Assembly: GCF_033898525.1 (NCBI RefSeq)
Contig: NZ_JAXAFJ010000002.1
Location: 124,001-188,000 of the forward strand
Direction: 5' to 3'
Source of the DNA: Flaviflagellibacter rhizophilus
GTDB lineage: Bacteria; Pseudomonadota; Alphaproteobacteria; Rhizobiales; Methylopilaceae
DNA: 64,000 nucleotides
Below are positions 16,559-25,096 of the stretch, piece after piece. The position numbers and the translations under genes were made by a program. Numbering within the stretch: the first letter of the stretch is position 1; each line of letters starts with the position of its first letter. The notes under the pieces were generated by a model that saw only the letters and a list, made by a program, of their open reading frames with translations, made no database searches and had not been told where the DNA came from.

Positions 16559-18412
16559 CTACTCGGCCGCCTCGGCCATCTGCTCGAGTTCGCCATTGGC
16601 CGCCATCCAGGCTTCCTCGGCCTCCGCGAGCTGGTTCGACGCCGTTGCCCGGCGTTTGGTGAGCTGCGAAAGCTTCAGCGGATTGCTCGCGGCAAGCTTC
16701 GGATCGGCGAGTTCGCGGTCATACTTCGCGATCTCCACCTCCAGCTTCGCCACCTTGGCCTCGCAGTCCTTCACCTTGACGCGCAGCGGCGTCAGGTCAG
16801 GCTCGCCCTTGTCCGCCTTCTTGGCGGGTTTGCCGTCGCTGTCACCGCGGGCGGCCCTCAGCACCTGCTTCTGGTAATCCTCGAGCGTGCCGTCATAGGG
16901 CGTCACGGTGCCGTTCGCGACCAGCCACAGCTCGTCTGCGCAGGCGTCCAGCAGATAACGGTCATGGCTGACTAGGATCACCGCGCCCTCGTATTCGTTC
17001 AGCGCATCGGCGAGAGCGGCGCGGCTGTCGATGTCGAGATGGTTGGTCGGCTCGTCGAGGATGAGAAGTTGGGGGGCCTCGAACACCGCAAGCCCCATCG
17101 CGAGGCGCGCCTTCTCGCCGCCGGACAGGCTCTTCACCGGCACCTCGGAGCGTTGACCCGAAAAGCCGATGCGCGCGGTGCGGCCGCGCACGACGGATTC
17201 GGCCGCGCCCGGCATGCGCTCGCGCACATGCTGGTAGGGGCTGTTCTCCATCACGAGGCCTTCGGTGGTGTGCTGTGAGAAATAGCCGACCGTGAGCTTG
17301 GACGAGCGCTGCATGCGCCCGGCCATCGGCTGCAGTTCGCCCGCGAACAGCTTCGACAGCGTGGACTTGCCGTTGCCGTTGGCGCCAAGCAGGCAGATCC
17401 GCTCGTCCGGTCCAAGGTTCAGGTTCAGCTTCTTGAGGATCGGCGTGTCGCCATAGCCGATCGTCACGCCGTCGAGCGCGATGATGGGCGGCGCCAGCGG
17501 CTTGTCGAAAGGCGGTATGTAGAAGGGCGGCACATTGCTTTCGATGGAGACGGAGATGGTCTCCATCTTCTCCAGCCGCTTGACGCGGGACTGTGCCTGC
17601 TTCGCCTTGGAGGCCTTGGCCTTGAAGCGAGCCACGAAGGCTTCCAGCTTCGAGCGCTCGTCGTCCTGCTTCTTCTTGGCCTTCGCGTCGAGCAGCAGCT
17701 TTTCGCGCCGCTGGCGGTCGAAGCTGGTGAAGTTACCGCGATAGAGGACGAACTTGCTCTGGTCGAGGTGCAGGATGTGGTCGACGGACGCGTCCAGCAG
17801 GTCGCGGTCATGGCTGATGACGAGGACGGTGCGCGGATAGCGCGCCAGATAGTCCTGCAGCCAGAGAGTGCCTTCGAGGTCGAGATGGTTGGTCGGCTCG
17901 TCGAGCAGCAGCAGGTCCGGCTCGGAAAACAGCACCGCTGCGAGCGCCACGCGCATGCGCCAGCCGCCGGAGAAGGACGAGCAGGGCCGCGCCTGGGCCT
18001 CGGTGTCGAAGCCGAGGCCGGAGAGAATGCGGGCCGCGCGGGCCGGAGCCGAATGGGCGTCGATGTCCACGAGGCGGCTGTGGATCTCGCCGATGCGGGC
18101 TGGGTCGGTGGCGGTCTCCGCCTCCTCCAGCAGCCGGGTGCGCTCGACGTCCGCCGCCAGCACGCGCTCGATGAGGCTGTCCGGACCCGAGGGCGCTTCC
18201 TGCGCCACGCGGCCGAAGCGCGCGCCCTTCGGAAGCTTCAGCGATCCATCGTCCGGCGAGATGTCGCCGGCCACCGCCTTGAAAAAGGTGGTCTTCCCCG
18301 TGCCGTTGCGTCCGACAATGCCGACGCGTGCGCCTTCCGGGATGAAGACGCTGGAATTCTCTATGAGTGTGCGCCCCGCGATGCGGAGCGTGAGATCGGT
18401 AACCTGAAGCAT
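16559..18412 (-). CDS. ABC-F family ATPase, YheS-like
   Basis: A soluble protein with two ABC ATPase domains and no membrane segment, the plan of ribosome-binding ABC-F proteins. Length is 617 residues. Walker A motifs are GRNGTGKT (residues 34-41) and GANGNGKST in the second half; both halves have LSGG-type signatures (SSFSGGWRMR, KSLSGGEKAR) and DEPTNHLD Walker B. The lysine-rich linker between domains (AFVARFKAKASKAKQAQSRVK) and the C-terminal coiled coil resemble YheS. ABC-F proteins act on translation; a resistance role is not implied here. Confidence 0.92.
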   Translation of the reverse strand: MLQVTDLTLRIAGRTLIENSSVFIPEGARVGIVGRNGTGKTTFFKAVAGDISPDDGSLKLPKGARFGRVAQEAPSGPDSLIERVLAADVERTRLLEEAETATDPARIGEIHSRLVDIDAHSAPARAARILSGLGFDTEAQARPCSSFSGGWRMRVALAAVLFSEPDLLLLDEPTNHLDLEGTLWLQDYLARYPRTVLVISHDRDLLDASVDHILHLDQSKFVLYRGNFTSFDRQRREKLLLDAKAKKKQDDERSKLEAFVARFKAKASKAKQAQSRVKRLEKMETISVSIESNVPPFYIPPFDKPLAPPIIALDGVTIGYGDTPILKKLNLNLGPDERICLLGANGNGKSTLSKLFAGELQPMAGRMQRSSKLTVGYFSQHTTEGLVMENSPYQHVRERMPGAAESVVRGRTARIGFSGQRSEVPVKSLSGGEKARLAMGLAVFEAPQLLILDEPTNHLDIDSRAALADALNEYEGAVILVSHDRYLLDACADELWLVANGTVTPYDGTLEDYQKQVLRAARGDSDGKPAKKADKGEPDLTPLRVKVKDCEAKVAKLEVEIAKYDRELADPKLAASNPLKLSQLTKRRATASNQLAEAEEAWMAANGELEQMAEAAE

Positions 18413-18518
18413 GGGCGCTTTGTGCCGTCAGACACGCTCGGGAGCAAGCCTTAGACGATCAACTATGCGACGGAAAGCCGCTGTCGGCTGCGAACGACTC
18501 GCACTTGTCGTGTTTCGA

Positions 18519-18546
18519 TTGCAGAAGAAGGCATGCCGTGTATAAG
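18519..18546 (+). promoter_or_regulatory. Possible sigma70-type promoter of ndk
   Basis: TTGCAG at 18519-18524 and TATAAG at 18541-18546 are separated by 16 bp and lie about 35 bp upstream of the ndk start. Both hexamers are close to the vegetative consensus. Predicted by eye only. Confidence 0.4.
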
Positions 18547-18580
18547 CCGGCACTTACCAGTATATCTACGGGGTCTGACT

Positions 18581-19003
18581 ATGACCGTCGAGCGCACATT
18601 CTCGATAATCAAGCCTGATGCGACGCGTCGCAACATCACCGGAAAGGTCATCGACAAGATCGAGAGCGCCGGACTGAAGATCGTAGCCTCCAAGCGCGTT
18701 CAGCTGTCCCGCGAGCAGGCCGAAGGCTTCTACGCTGCTCACAAGGAGCGCGGCTTCTTCAAAGATCTCGTCACCTTCATGATCTCCGGCCCCGTCGTGG
18801 TGCAGGTGCTCGAGGGCGAGAACGCCATCGCGAAGTACCGCGAAGTGATGGGCGCGACGAACCCGGCGAACGCCGATGCCGGCACGATCCGCAAGGAACT
18901 CGCCGAAAGCATCGAAGCCAACACCGTGCATGGCTCGGACTCGCCCGAAGCGGCGCAGACCGAGATCAAGTTCTTCTTCGACGACAACGAGATCGTCGGC
19001 TGA
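18581..19003 (+). CDS. ndk: Nucleoside-diphosphate kinase
   Basis: Equilibrates nucleoside di- and triphosphates through a phosphohistidine intermediate. The 140-residue protein has the family start ERTFSIIKPDATRR and the active-site His in NTVHGSDSPE. The frame is open 16 codons upstream, but MTVERTF at 18581 matches the family length and follows the predicted promoter. A perfect palindromic terminator follows. Confidence 0.97.
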   Translation: MTVERTFSIIKPDATRRNITGKVIDKIESAGLKIVASKRVQLSREQAEGFYAAHKERGFFKDLVTFMISGPVVVQVLEGENAIAKYREVMGATNPANADAGTIRKELAESIEANTVHGSDSPEAAQTEIKFFFDDNEIVG

Positions 19004-19008
19004 TCCGG

Positions 19009-19040
19009 ATGGCCGGCCCCGGGGCCGGCCATTCCTTTTC
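19009..19040 (+). terminator. Rho-independent terminator of ndk
   Basis: A 24-bp perfect palindrome (ATGGCCGGCCCC followed by its complement) starts 6 bp after the ndk stop and is followed by TCCTTTTC. In a hairpin the centre would open into a small loop. Confidence 0.75.
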
Positions 19041-19113
19041 GGCCAAAGACGGCAGTGTCTTTCTTTTAACGGGTGGAAACGACGTCCCTTAGGGACAGAA
19101 AGAGGCAAATCTG

Positions 19114-19824
19114 ATGGAATTTGGCGCGACTGAATGGCTGGCCCTCGGCCAGATTATCTGGATCAATGCCCTGCTCTCGGGCGACAACGCGGTCGTCATC
19201 GCCATGGCCTGCCGGTCACTGCCGCCGGCTCAGCGCCGCACCGGCATGATCCTGGGCGCGGGCGTGGCCATCGGCCTGCGCATCATCTTCACCCTCATCA
19301 TCGTGACCCTGATGGGCATCCCCTATCTGAAGGTCATCGGCGCGCTCGCGCTGCTCTACATCGCCATCGACCTCATCCGTCCCAAGAACGACGATGAGCA
19401 CGGCGTCCAGGGCCACGACAATATGTGGCGCGCGGTCGGCACCATCGCCATTGCCGACGTGGTGATGAGCCTCGACAACGTCATCGCCATCGCAGGCGTC
19501 GCGGGCGACCACTGGGGCCTGCTCATCCTGGGCCTCGTGATCTCGATCCCGATGATCATCGCCGGCAGCGCCATCATCCTCGCGGCCATCGACAAGTTCC
19601 CCATCATCGTGTGGGCGGGCGCGGCTCTGCTCGGCTTCGTGGCCGGCGAGATGCTCGTCTCCGACGTGGCACTGGTCGAGCGCTTCGGCGAGGCGTTCAT
19701 CCACAGCTGGGAGACGACCGTCGCCATCGTACTCGCCGCGGCCGTCGTCATGGTCGGCTGGCTGTTGTCGCGTATCTCCGCCGAGAAGCGCGCCGAGGCC
19801 GAGGACCTGACCCCGACGCACTGA
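19114..19824 (+). CDS. TerC/YjbE family integral membrane protein
   Basis: A 236-residue membrane protein with about seven hydrophobic helices. The TerC signature acidic residues are present in helices: INALLSGDNAVVIAMA near residue 18 and VVMSLDNVIAIAGVA near residue 117. Family members include metal exporters, some for manganese, that supply exported metalloenzymes. No partner gene is adjacent, and no yybP-ykoY-type leader could be recognised. An AGAGGCA ribosome site precedes the ATG. Confidence 0.9.
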   Translation: MEFGATEWLALGQIIWINALLSGDNAVVIAMACRSLPPAQRRTGMILGAGVAIGLRIIFTLIIVTLMGIPYLKVIGALALLYIAIDLIRPKNDDEHGVQGHDNMWRAVGTIAIADVVMSLDNVIAIAGVAGDHWGLLILGLVISIPMIIAGSAIILAAIDKFPIIVWAGAALLGFVAGEMLVSDVALVERFGEAFIHSWETTVAIVLAAAVVMVGWLLSRISAEKRAEAEDLTPTH

Positions 19825-19863
19825 CGCGGCTGCGCCGCTGGCGCAAACCACGCTTACATCTTG

Positions 19864-19902
19864 CAATGCGGGTGCCCTCGGGGTTACCCGCATTGTTGTT
19901 TT
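19864..19902 (+). terminator. Rho-independent terminator after the TerC-type gene
   Basis: A 10-bp perfect stem (CAATGCGGGT with ACCCGCATTG) with a 12-nt loop, followed by TTGTTTTC, begins 39 bp after the TerC-type stop. It also lies just upstream of the next gene's ribosome site. Confidence 0.75.
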
Positions 19903-19914
19903 CAGGGGGTAGGG

Positions 19915-20265
19915 ATGCGGACTTCCGGGTTTATGATTGCGGCATTGTCTGTCGGTGCGCTGGCATGTGCAGGCTTCGTGCCGGCGGCGGCTGCGCAAGG
20001 TCTCTTCGGCAGTGGCGCCGGCAAGTCGGCCCCCGCCGCGCCTCTGACGCGGGATGGGGTAAGGGTAAAGCTGCTGGACAGCTGCGTCCTGACCCAGACA
20101 AAGCCCGGCGTCGATGGCGGGGCCGCACCGCAGTGCCGCTGCTACACGGCAGCCGTCACCAAGGCGATGACCCCGGATGAGATCGCATCCTATTCCGGCA
20201 AGATGCCGAAGCGGATGGAGCCTTTGGCCGAAGCGGCTTGGGCTACCTGCCAGAAGAAGGGCTGA
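19915..20265 (+). CDS. Small secreted protein of unknown function
   Basis: A 116-residue protein that I do not recognise. Residues 1-26 form a signal peptide (hydrophobic core MIAALSVGALACAGF, likely cleavage after AAA-Q). The mature part has four cysteines (DSCVLTQ, QCRCYT, ATCQKKG), which could form disulfides in the periplasm. The start at 19915 follows GGGGGTAGGG; the frame is open upstream but that region is the terC terminator. It stands alone between that terminator and an inverted REP-like pair. Confidence 0.72.
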   Translation: MRTSGFMIAALSVGALACAGFVPAAAAQGLFGSGAGKSAPAAPLTRDGVRVKLLDSCVLTQTKPGVDGGAAPQCRCYTAAVTKAMTPDEIASYSGKMPKRMEPLAEAAWATCQKKG

Positions 20266-20309
20266 ACGACCCGGGGTCGGGTGCAAGAATCGCCCCCGAC
20301 GCTCTGCAA

Positions 20310-20387
20310 TATGGGTCCCGGCCTACGCCGGGACGTGGCTGAGCGTGTTGCACGATCGGCGTCCCGACGAAGGTCAGGACCCATACG
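20310..20387. repeat. Inverted pair of REP-like elements
   Basis: The left arm (20311-20335) reads ATGGGTCCCGGCCTACGCC then GGGACG. The right arm (20360-20385), on the other strand, reads nearly the same, ATGGGTCCTGACCTTCGTC then GGGACG, with about 20 of 25 positions identical. Each arm also contains a small hairpin. The pair sits between the convergent ends of the secreted-protein gene and purN, a typical location for REP/BIME elements. Confidence 0.7.
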
Positions 20388-20451
20388 CTCAGAGAAGCAG
20401 TCGCGCCGCACTCACCCAACGAGCCCATTCGATCCAGCAAAGCTCAGCCGG

Positions 20452-21102
20452 CTAGGCTGGCGGCCACAGCAGCGCCGGGGCCGCCTCCAGGCCGGGTGAA
20501 TCAAACACTACCCGCTCACCCTCGACTCGCGCGGCACCCGACGCGACCAGCCTGAGCGCGTGTGGATAAAGCCTGTGCTCCGCGGCAAGCACCCGCGCCG
20601 CCAGCGCATCAGCATCGTCTCCCGGCAACACCGGCACAGCCGTTTGCGCGATGATCGGCCCGGTATCCACATCCTGCCGGACGAAGTGCACCGAGCAGCC
20701 GTGCAGCTTCACATCGGCTTCCAGAGCCCGCTCGTGGGTGTGCAGCCCGCGGAAGCTGGGCAGCAGCGAAGGGTGGATGTTGATCAGCCGGTCCGTCCAC
20801 TTCGCGACGAAATACGGCGACAGCAGGCGCATCCAGCCGGCAAGGCAGACAAGCTCGACATGTGCGGCCTCAAGCTCGGCATCGACCATCATCTCGAGTC
20901 CGGCACGGTCATGGCTGCGGTGATCGAAGGCAACCGCGTGCACGCCGGCCGCGCGCGCCTTTTCCAGCCCGCGCGCATCTGGCCGGCTCGAGATCACCAC
21001 TGCGATCTCGGCAGGAAAGTCCGGATCCTCGGCGGCCGCGATCAGCGCCGACATATTGGTGCCGCCCCCGGAGATGAGGATGCCGACGCGCGTCCGCTTC
21101 AT
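20452..21102 (-). CDS. purN: Phosphoribosylglycinamide formyltransferase
   Basis: Transfers a formyl group from 10-formyl-THF to GAR in purine synthesis. The 216-residue protein has the N-terminal GILISGGGTNMSALI phosphate-binding loop, the catalytic NIHPSLLPSFRGLHTHERAL (Asn and His) and the QDVDTGPIIAQ aspartate. The ATG at 21102 overlaps the purM stop (ATGA), the standard purMN arrangement; the open frame upstream of it is inside purM. Confidence 0.97.
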   Translation of the reverse strand: MKRTRVGILISGGGTNMSALIAAAEDPDFPAEIAVVISSRPDARGLEKARAAGVHAVAFDHRSHDRAGLEMMVDAELEAAHVELVCLAGWMRLLSPYFVAKWTDRLINIHPSLLPSFRGLHTHERALEADVKLHGCSVHFVRQDVDTGPIIAQTAVPVLPGDDADALAARVLAAEHRLYPHALRLVASGAARVEGERVVFDSPGLEAAPALLWPPA

Positions 21103-22169
21103 CAGAACGAGAGATCCAGGCTGCCTTCGAGCAGCGTGGCTTCGCCAGTCCGGGGCACGATCTCGCCGAGCCGCACCACGGTCTCGCCGGCATCGGCGAA
21201 GGCCGCGCCGACCGCATCGGCCATGGCTGCATCCGCCACCACGACCATGCCAATCCCGCAATTGAATGTACGCAGCATCTCGCTCTGTTCGATGTTCCCG
21301 GTCGCCGCCATCCAGCGGAATACGCCGGGCGTCTCGATGGCGGAAAGATCGACGCGTGCCGCCAGATCGTCGGGCAGAACCCGAGGAATGTTGTCCGGGA
21401 AGCCGCCGCCCGTGATGTGCGCCAGACCCTTCACGCCGCCGGTCTCCTTCAGCACGCGAAGGATCGACTTCACGTAGATGCGGGTCGGCGCCAGCAAGGC
21501 GCGGCCAAGGCTGATGGCCGGCGCGAACGGGGCGGGCGCGTCCCAGCCGAGGCCGGAAATCTCGACCACCTTGCGCGCCAGCGAGTAGCCGTTCGAATGC
21601 ACGCCGGAGGAGGCGAGGCCGAACAGCACATCGCCCGAGGCGATGCCGCGCGGCAGCAGGGTTCCGCGCTCCGCCGCACCGACCGCGAAGCCGCCGAGAT
21701 CGTAATCGCCTTCCGCATACATGCCCGGCATCTCGGCGGTTTCGCCGCCGATCAGCGCGCAGCCGGCCTCGACACAGCCTTCGGCAATGCCCTTCACCAC
21801 ATCCACGCCCGTCTGGGGAGCGAGTTGGCCGCAGGCGAAATAGTCGAGGAAGAACAGCGGTTCGGCGCCCTGGACGACGAGGTCGTTGACGCTCATGGCC
21901 ACGAGATCGATGCCGATCGTGTCATGGATGCCGGTCTGGATGGCGATCTTGAGCTTCGTGCCCACACCGTCTGTCGCCGCGACGAGCACCGGATCCTTGT
22001 AGCCGGTGGCTTTCAGGTCGAACACGCCGCCAAACCCGCCGATCTCGGCATCCGCCCCGGGCCGGCGCGTCGCGCGGACCAGCGGCTTGATGGCATCGAC
22101 GAGCGCATTGCCGGCGTCGATGTCCACGCCCGCGTCGCGATAGGTCAGCCCCTTTGTCTCAGCCATCAT
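21102..22169 (-). CDS. purM: Phosphoribosylformylglycinamidine cyclo-ligase
   Basis: ATP-dependent closure of the imidazole ring to AIR in purine synthesis. The 355-residue protein has TYRDAGVDIDAGNALV at the N-terminus, the ATDGVGTKLKIA phosphate loop, GIDLVAMSVNDLVVQGAEPLFFLDY and the GGETAEMPGMY active-site segment. Two ATGs in tandem (22169, 22166) are possible starts. purM-purN form an operon. Confidence 0.97.
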   Translation of the reverse strand: MMAETKGLTYRDAGVDIDAGNALVDAIKPLVRATRRPGADAEIGGFGGVFDLKATGYKDPVLVAATDGVGTKLKIAIQTGIHDTIGIDLVAMSVNDLVVQGAEPLFFLDYFACGQLAPQTGVDVVKGIAEGCVEAGCALIGGETAEMPGMYAEGDYDLGGFAVGAAERGTLLPRGIASGDVLFGLASSGVHSNGYSLARKVVEISGLGWDAPAPFAPAISLGRALLAPTRIYVKSILRVLKETGGVKGLAHITGGGFPDNIPRVLPDDLAARVDLSAIETPGVFRWMAATGNIEQSEMLRTFNCGIGMVVVADAAMADAVGAAFADAGETVVRLGEIVPRTGEATLLEGSLDLSF

Positions 22170-22221
22170 GTTCTCCCGTCGCGCACGGATTACCCCGCAC
22201 GGGAAGCGGTTTCAACGAGGG

Positions 22222-22614
22222 TCATTCCCAAAGTCCGTACTCTTCCCATTTCGCGCGCGGAATTTCCCGGCCGATCGTGTATTTCAGCGCCTTCGCTGCG
22301 GTGTGGCCCGGGGCGAGGGTGCACGTGTACTGCAGATTGTACCAGCGCCCCGCGCGCCGGAACGCAGCACCCGAGGCGGTCACCTGTTCGCCCGCCGTGA
22401 CGGAACCGGCGCGGGCATCCGAGACGACACGGTCGACGCCGGAATACTCCTTCTGCTTGCTGATGCGGCGCGCGGCATCGATGTCGCAGACCTCCAGCAT
22501 CCGTGTAGCAGGCTCCAGCTTCTCCAGGCTCTTCTGCAGTCCTCTTTCGGCAGAATGCGCCGGAAAGGATGAGGCGAGGGCGACAACGGTGAACAGGCTC
22601 GGCCATTTTCTCAT
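22222..22614 (-). CDS. Secreted DUF930-like protein
   Basis: A 130-residue protein beginning MRKWPSLFTVVALASS, with a signal peptide cleaved near AHS-A. The mature part (LQKSLEKLEPATRMLEVCDIDAARRI, SGVDRVVSDARAG, GAAFRRAGRWYNLQYTC) resembles DUF930 proteins of rhizobia. Function is unknown. Two cysteines are well placed for a disulfide. It reads into purM with a 52-bp gap, and is divergent from the phosphatidyltransferase gene; the start was chosen for the signal peptide. Confidence 0.75.
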   Translation of the reverse strand: MRKWPSLFTVVALASSFPAHSAERGLQKSLEKLEPATRMLEVCDIDAARRISKQKEYSGVDRVVSDARAGSVTAGEQVTASGAAFRRAGRWYNLQYTCTLAPGHTAAKALKYTIGREIPRAKWEEYGLWE

Positions 22615-22715
22615 GCGGCCTTGTGGCGGTGCCGCGCTGCTTCGCGCAAGGTCGCTAAACGTCGAACGCGCCATGCCCTGTGACGTGGATGGCGGCATCT
22701 GCTAGGCCGGTCATC

Positions 22716-23267
22716 ATGGCGCTGAACATACCCACCATGATCACCATCGCGCGGCTTTTCGCTGTTCCGCTGGTCGTGTGGCTGATGCTCAGCGGTTATG
22801 GCCATGCTGCCTTCGTGGTGTTTCTCGCAGCCGGCATCTCGGATGCGATCGACGGTTATCTGGCGCGCGTCTGGGACCAGAGGACGGAGCTCGGAGCCTA
22901 TCTCGATCCTATCGCCGACAAGGCGCTGCTGGTCTCGATCTATGTGACGCTTGCCGTCGGCGGTGACATTCCGGTGTGGCTGGCCATCGCCGTGGTGTCG
23001 CGCGACGTGCTTATCGTCGGCGCGGTGATCCTGTGCTGGGGTCTTGAACAGCCGTTTGCCATCCGGCCGCTGAAGATCTCGAAGATCAACACGGCGGCGC
23101 AGATTTCGTTTGCGGCTCTTGCGCTTGCGGTCGTCGGCTTCGACATCGACGCGGGCACATGGTTCCACCAGTGCGGCCTGTTGGTGGGTGTGTTGACGCT
23201 TGCGTCGGCCGCCGCCTATCTGGCGGCTTGGATGAGGCACATGGCCCCACCAGAGGAACGCCCATGA
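22716..23267 (+). CDS. CDP-alcohol phosphatidyltransferase family protein
   Basis: An integral membrane enzyme of phospholipid headgroup transfer, 183 residues with about five helices. The catalytic signature DG-x2-AR-x8-G-x3-D-x3-D is complete in DAIDGYLARVW ... ELGAYLDPIADK. Overall it looks PgsA-like, but such proteins next to perM-hdaA are usually not the main PgsA, so the acceptor alcohol is left open. The stop overlaps the perM start. Confidence 0.9.
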   Translation: MALNIPTMITIARLFAVPLVVWLMLSGYGHAAFVVFLAAGISDAIDGYLARVWDQRTELGAYLDPIADKALLVSIYVTLAVGGDIPVWLAIAVVSRDVLIVGAVILCWGLEQPFAIRPLKISKINTAAQISFAALALAVVGFDIDAGTWFHQCGLLVGVLTLASAAAYLAAWMRHMAPPEERP

Positions 23268-24406
23268 TCCCGGAACCGCAGGTCGAACAGCAGGCAGTCT
23301 CCTCCGTCCCGGTGAAGGTGCGCCTCAGCCTGCCGCGGCAGGCGCTGTTCTGGAGCGCTGGATTTCTCGTCCTCGTCCTCATCCTCTGGCTGCTCAGCAA
23401 CATCCTGCTGCCTTTCGTGGCCGGCTTTGCTCTCGCCTATTTTCTCGATCCCCTGGCAGACAGGCTCCAGCGCACCGGCCTGAGCCGGACCTTGTCTGCC
23501 CTGGTCATCCTGCTGACCTTCGTGCTGCTCGCCGTGGTCGGTATCGCGGTCCTGGCGCCGCTGCTCGTCAACCAGTTCAATTCCTTCCTCGAGAACCTGC
23601 CGAACATCATATCGCGCATTCAGGCCCTGATCGCCGGTCCGGGCTTGGGATGGCTGCGCGAAATCACCGGAGGCATGGTGCCGGACGTCCAGGCTTCGGT
23701 GGACGCGATGGTCGGCCAGGGCGCAGGCTGGTTCGGCGGCGTCCTGAAAGGGCTGTGGTCTACGACGGGCACTCTGATGTCGATCGCCAGCCTGTTCGTG
23801 GTCACGCCGGTGGTCGCCTTCTACATGCTGGTCGACTGGGACCGCATGGTTCGCGAGGTGGACTCGCTCATACCGGTCTACCACCGTGAGACCGCGCGGG
23901 GCCTTGCCTCCGAGATGGACGATGCCATCGCCGGCTTCGTGCGGGGGCAGGGCGCAGTGTGCCTGATTCTGGGCGGCTTCTATGCCATCAGCCTCTCCCT
24001 TGCTGGCCTCAACTTCGGGCTCCTGATCGGCCTCATCTCCGGCATCATCGGGTTCATTCCCTATGTAGGATCGGCCACGGGTTTCGTGCTGGCCGGGGGT
24101 GTTGCCCTCGTCCAGTTCTGGCCGGATTACCTCTGGATAGGCCTCGTCATCGGCATCTTCATCCTCGGCCAATTCGTCGAGGGCAACATCCTGCAGCCTA
24201 ACCTTGTGGGCCGGTCCGTGGGCCTGCATCCGGTCTGGCTGATGTTCGCCCTCGTGGCGTTCGGATCGCTCTTCGGTTTCGCCGGACTTCTACTGGCCGT
24301 GCCGCTGGCCGCCGCGATTGGCGTGCTGACCCGCTTCGCCACCCGCCAGTACAGGGAAAGTCCTATCTATTCCGGACGGCCGAGCGAGTCGGACCTCATC
24401 ATATGA
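23264..24406 (+). CDS. PerM / AI-2E transporter family membrane protein
   Basis: A 380-residue polytopic membrane protein with about eight helices: two near residues 25-60, one near 80-105, one near 170-190, and a C-terminal cluster from about 230 to 355. The conserved NFGLLIGLISGIIGFIPYVGS and EGNILQPNLVGRSVGLHP segments mark the family. Family members have been linked to quorum-signal export and ion antiport; the substrate here is unknown. Overlaps hdaA by 4 bp. Confidence 0.9.
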   Translation: MIPEPQVEQQAVSSVPVKVRLSLPRQALFWSAGFLVLVLILWLLSNILLPFVAGFALAYFLDPLADRLQRTGLSRTLSALVILLTFVLLAVVGIAVLAPLLVNQFNSFLENLPNIISRIQALIAGPGLGWLREITGGMVPDVQASVDAMVGQGAGWFGGVLKGLWSTTGTLMSIASLFVVTPVVAFYMLVDWDRMVREVDSLIPVYHRETARGLASEMDDAIAGFVRGQGAVCLILGGFYAISLSLAGLNFGLLIGLISGIIGFIPYVGSATGFVLAGGVALVQFWPDYLWIGLVIGIFILGQFVEGNILQPNLVGRSVGLHPVWLMFALVAFGSLFGFAGLLLAVPLAAAIGVLTRFATRQYRESPIYSGRPSESDLII

Positions 24407-25092
24407 CGGGGGCTTCTCCGCGCCAGTTGACCTTCGCGCTGGAGGGCTCACCGCGTCTTTCGGCGGAGGATTATCTGGTCGAGCGTTCCAATGCGCCGGC
24501 TCATGCACTGGTGACGTCCTGGCCCAACTGGCCGTCGCGCGCCGTGCTGCTCTACGGCCAGCCCGGTTCGGGAAAAAGCCACCTTGCCGCCATCTGGGCC
24601 GAAGTGGCCGGTGCTCGGATCGCTACTGCCGCGCAGTTGCGGGAGGCCGATATCGCAGCTCTTCCGGCGGGCTTCCAGCTTGCCGTGGAGGACATCGACA
24701 GCGCCGATGTTCATGAGGAAGTCCTCTTCCACCTCCTCAACACGGCCCGAGAGCGGGAGGGCTGGCTGCTCCTCACCTCCGCAACCGAGGTCACGGCGTC
24801 ATGGCCGCGAATCCGCGATCTGTCATCGCGTCTCCGCGCCATGCCGAGGGCGGACCTCTCGGCACCCGGTGATGAACTTGTTCGTGCGGTGCTCGTTAAG
24901 CTCTTCGATGACCGCCAGCTTGCGGTCGATGTAGAGGTCATCGACTATGTTGCCCGGCGCATGGAGCGTTCCATTGGATCGGCGCGCCGGCTGGTCGCCG
25001 AACTGGACCAGGAGGCGCTGGCGCTTGGCCGCGGCATCACCCGGCCGGTTGCCGCTGCCGTACTGGCACGGCTAAGCATCGGAGAGGATTGA
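24403..25092 (+). CDS. hdaA: DnaA-inactivator homologue HdaA
   Basis: An AAA+ protein that, with the sliding clamp, stimulates ATP hydrolysis by DnaA after initiation (RIDA). The 229-residue protein has an N-terminal clamp-binding motif QLTFAL (residues 8-13), a P-loop GQPGSGKSH (52-60) and the C-terminal RSIGSARRLVAELD. It has no DnaA DNA-binding domain IV, as expected for Hda. The perM-hdaA-ppk-ppx order matches alphaproteobacteria in which HdaA has been studied. Confidence 0.92.
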   Translation: MTGASPRQLTFALEGSPRLSAEDYLVERSNAPAHALVTSWPNWPSRAVLLYGQPGSGKSHLAAIWAEVAGARIATAAQLREADIAALPAGFQLAVEDIDSADVHEEVLFHLLNTAREREGWLLLTSATEVTASWPRIRDLSSRLRAMPRADLSAPGDELVRAVLVKLFDDRQLAVDVEVIDYVARRMERSIGSARRLVAELDQEALALGRGITRPVAAAVLARLSIGED

Positions 25093-25096
25093 GCCC

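Noticed and set aside
19033..19113. Possible manganese (yybP-ykoY) riboswitch before the TerC-type gene
   Set aside because: The 80-nt leader is short and the conserved motif of that riboswitch is not visible; only a small GTCCC/GGGAC stem occurs.
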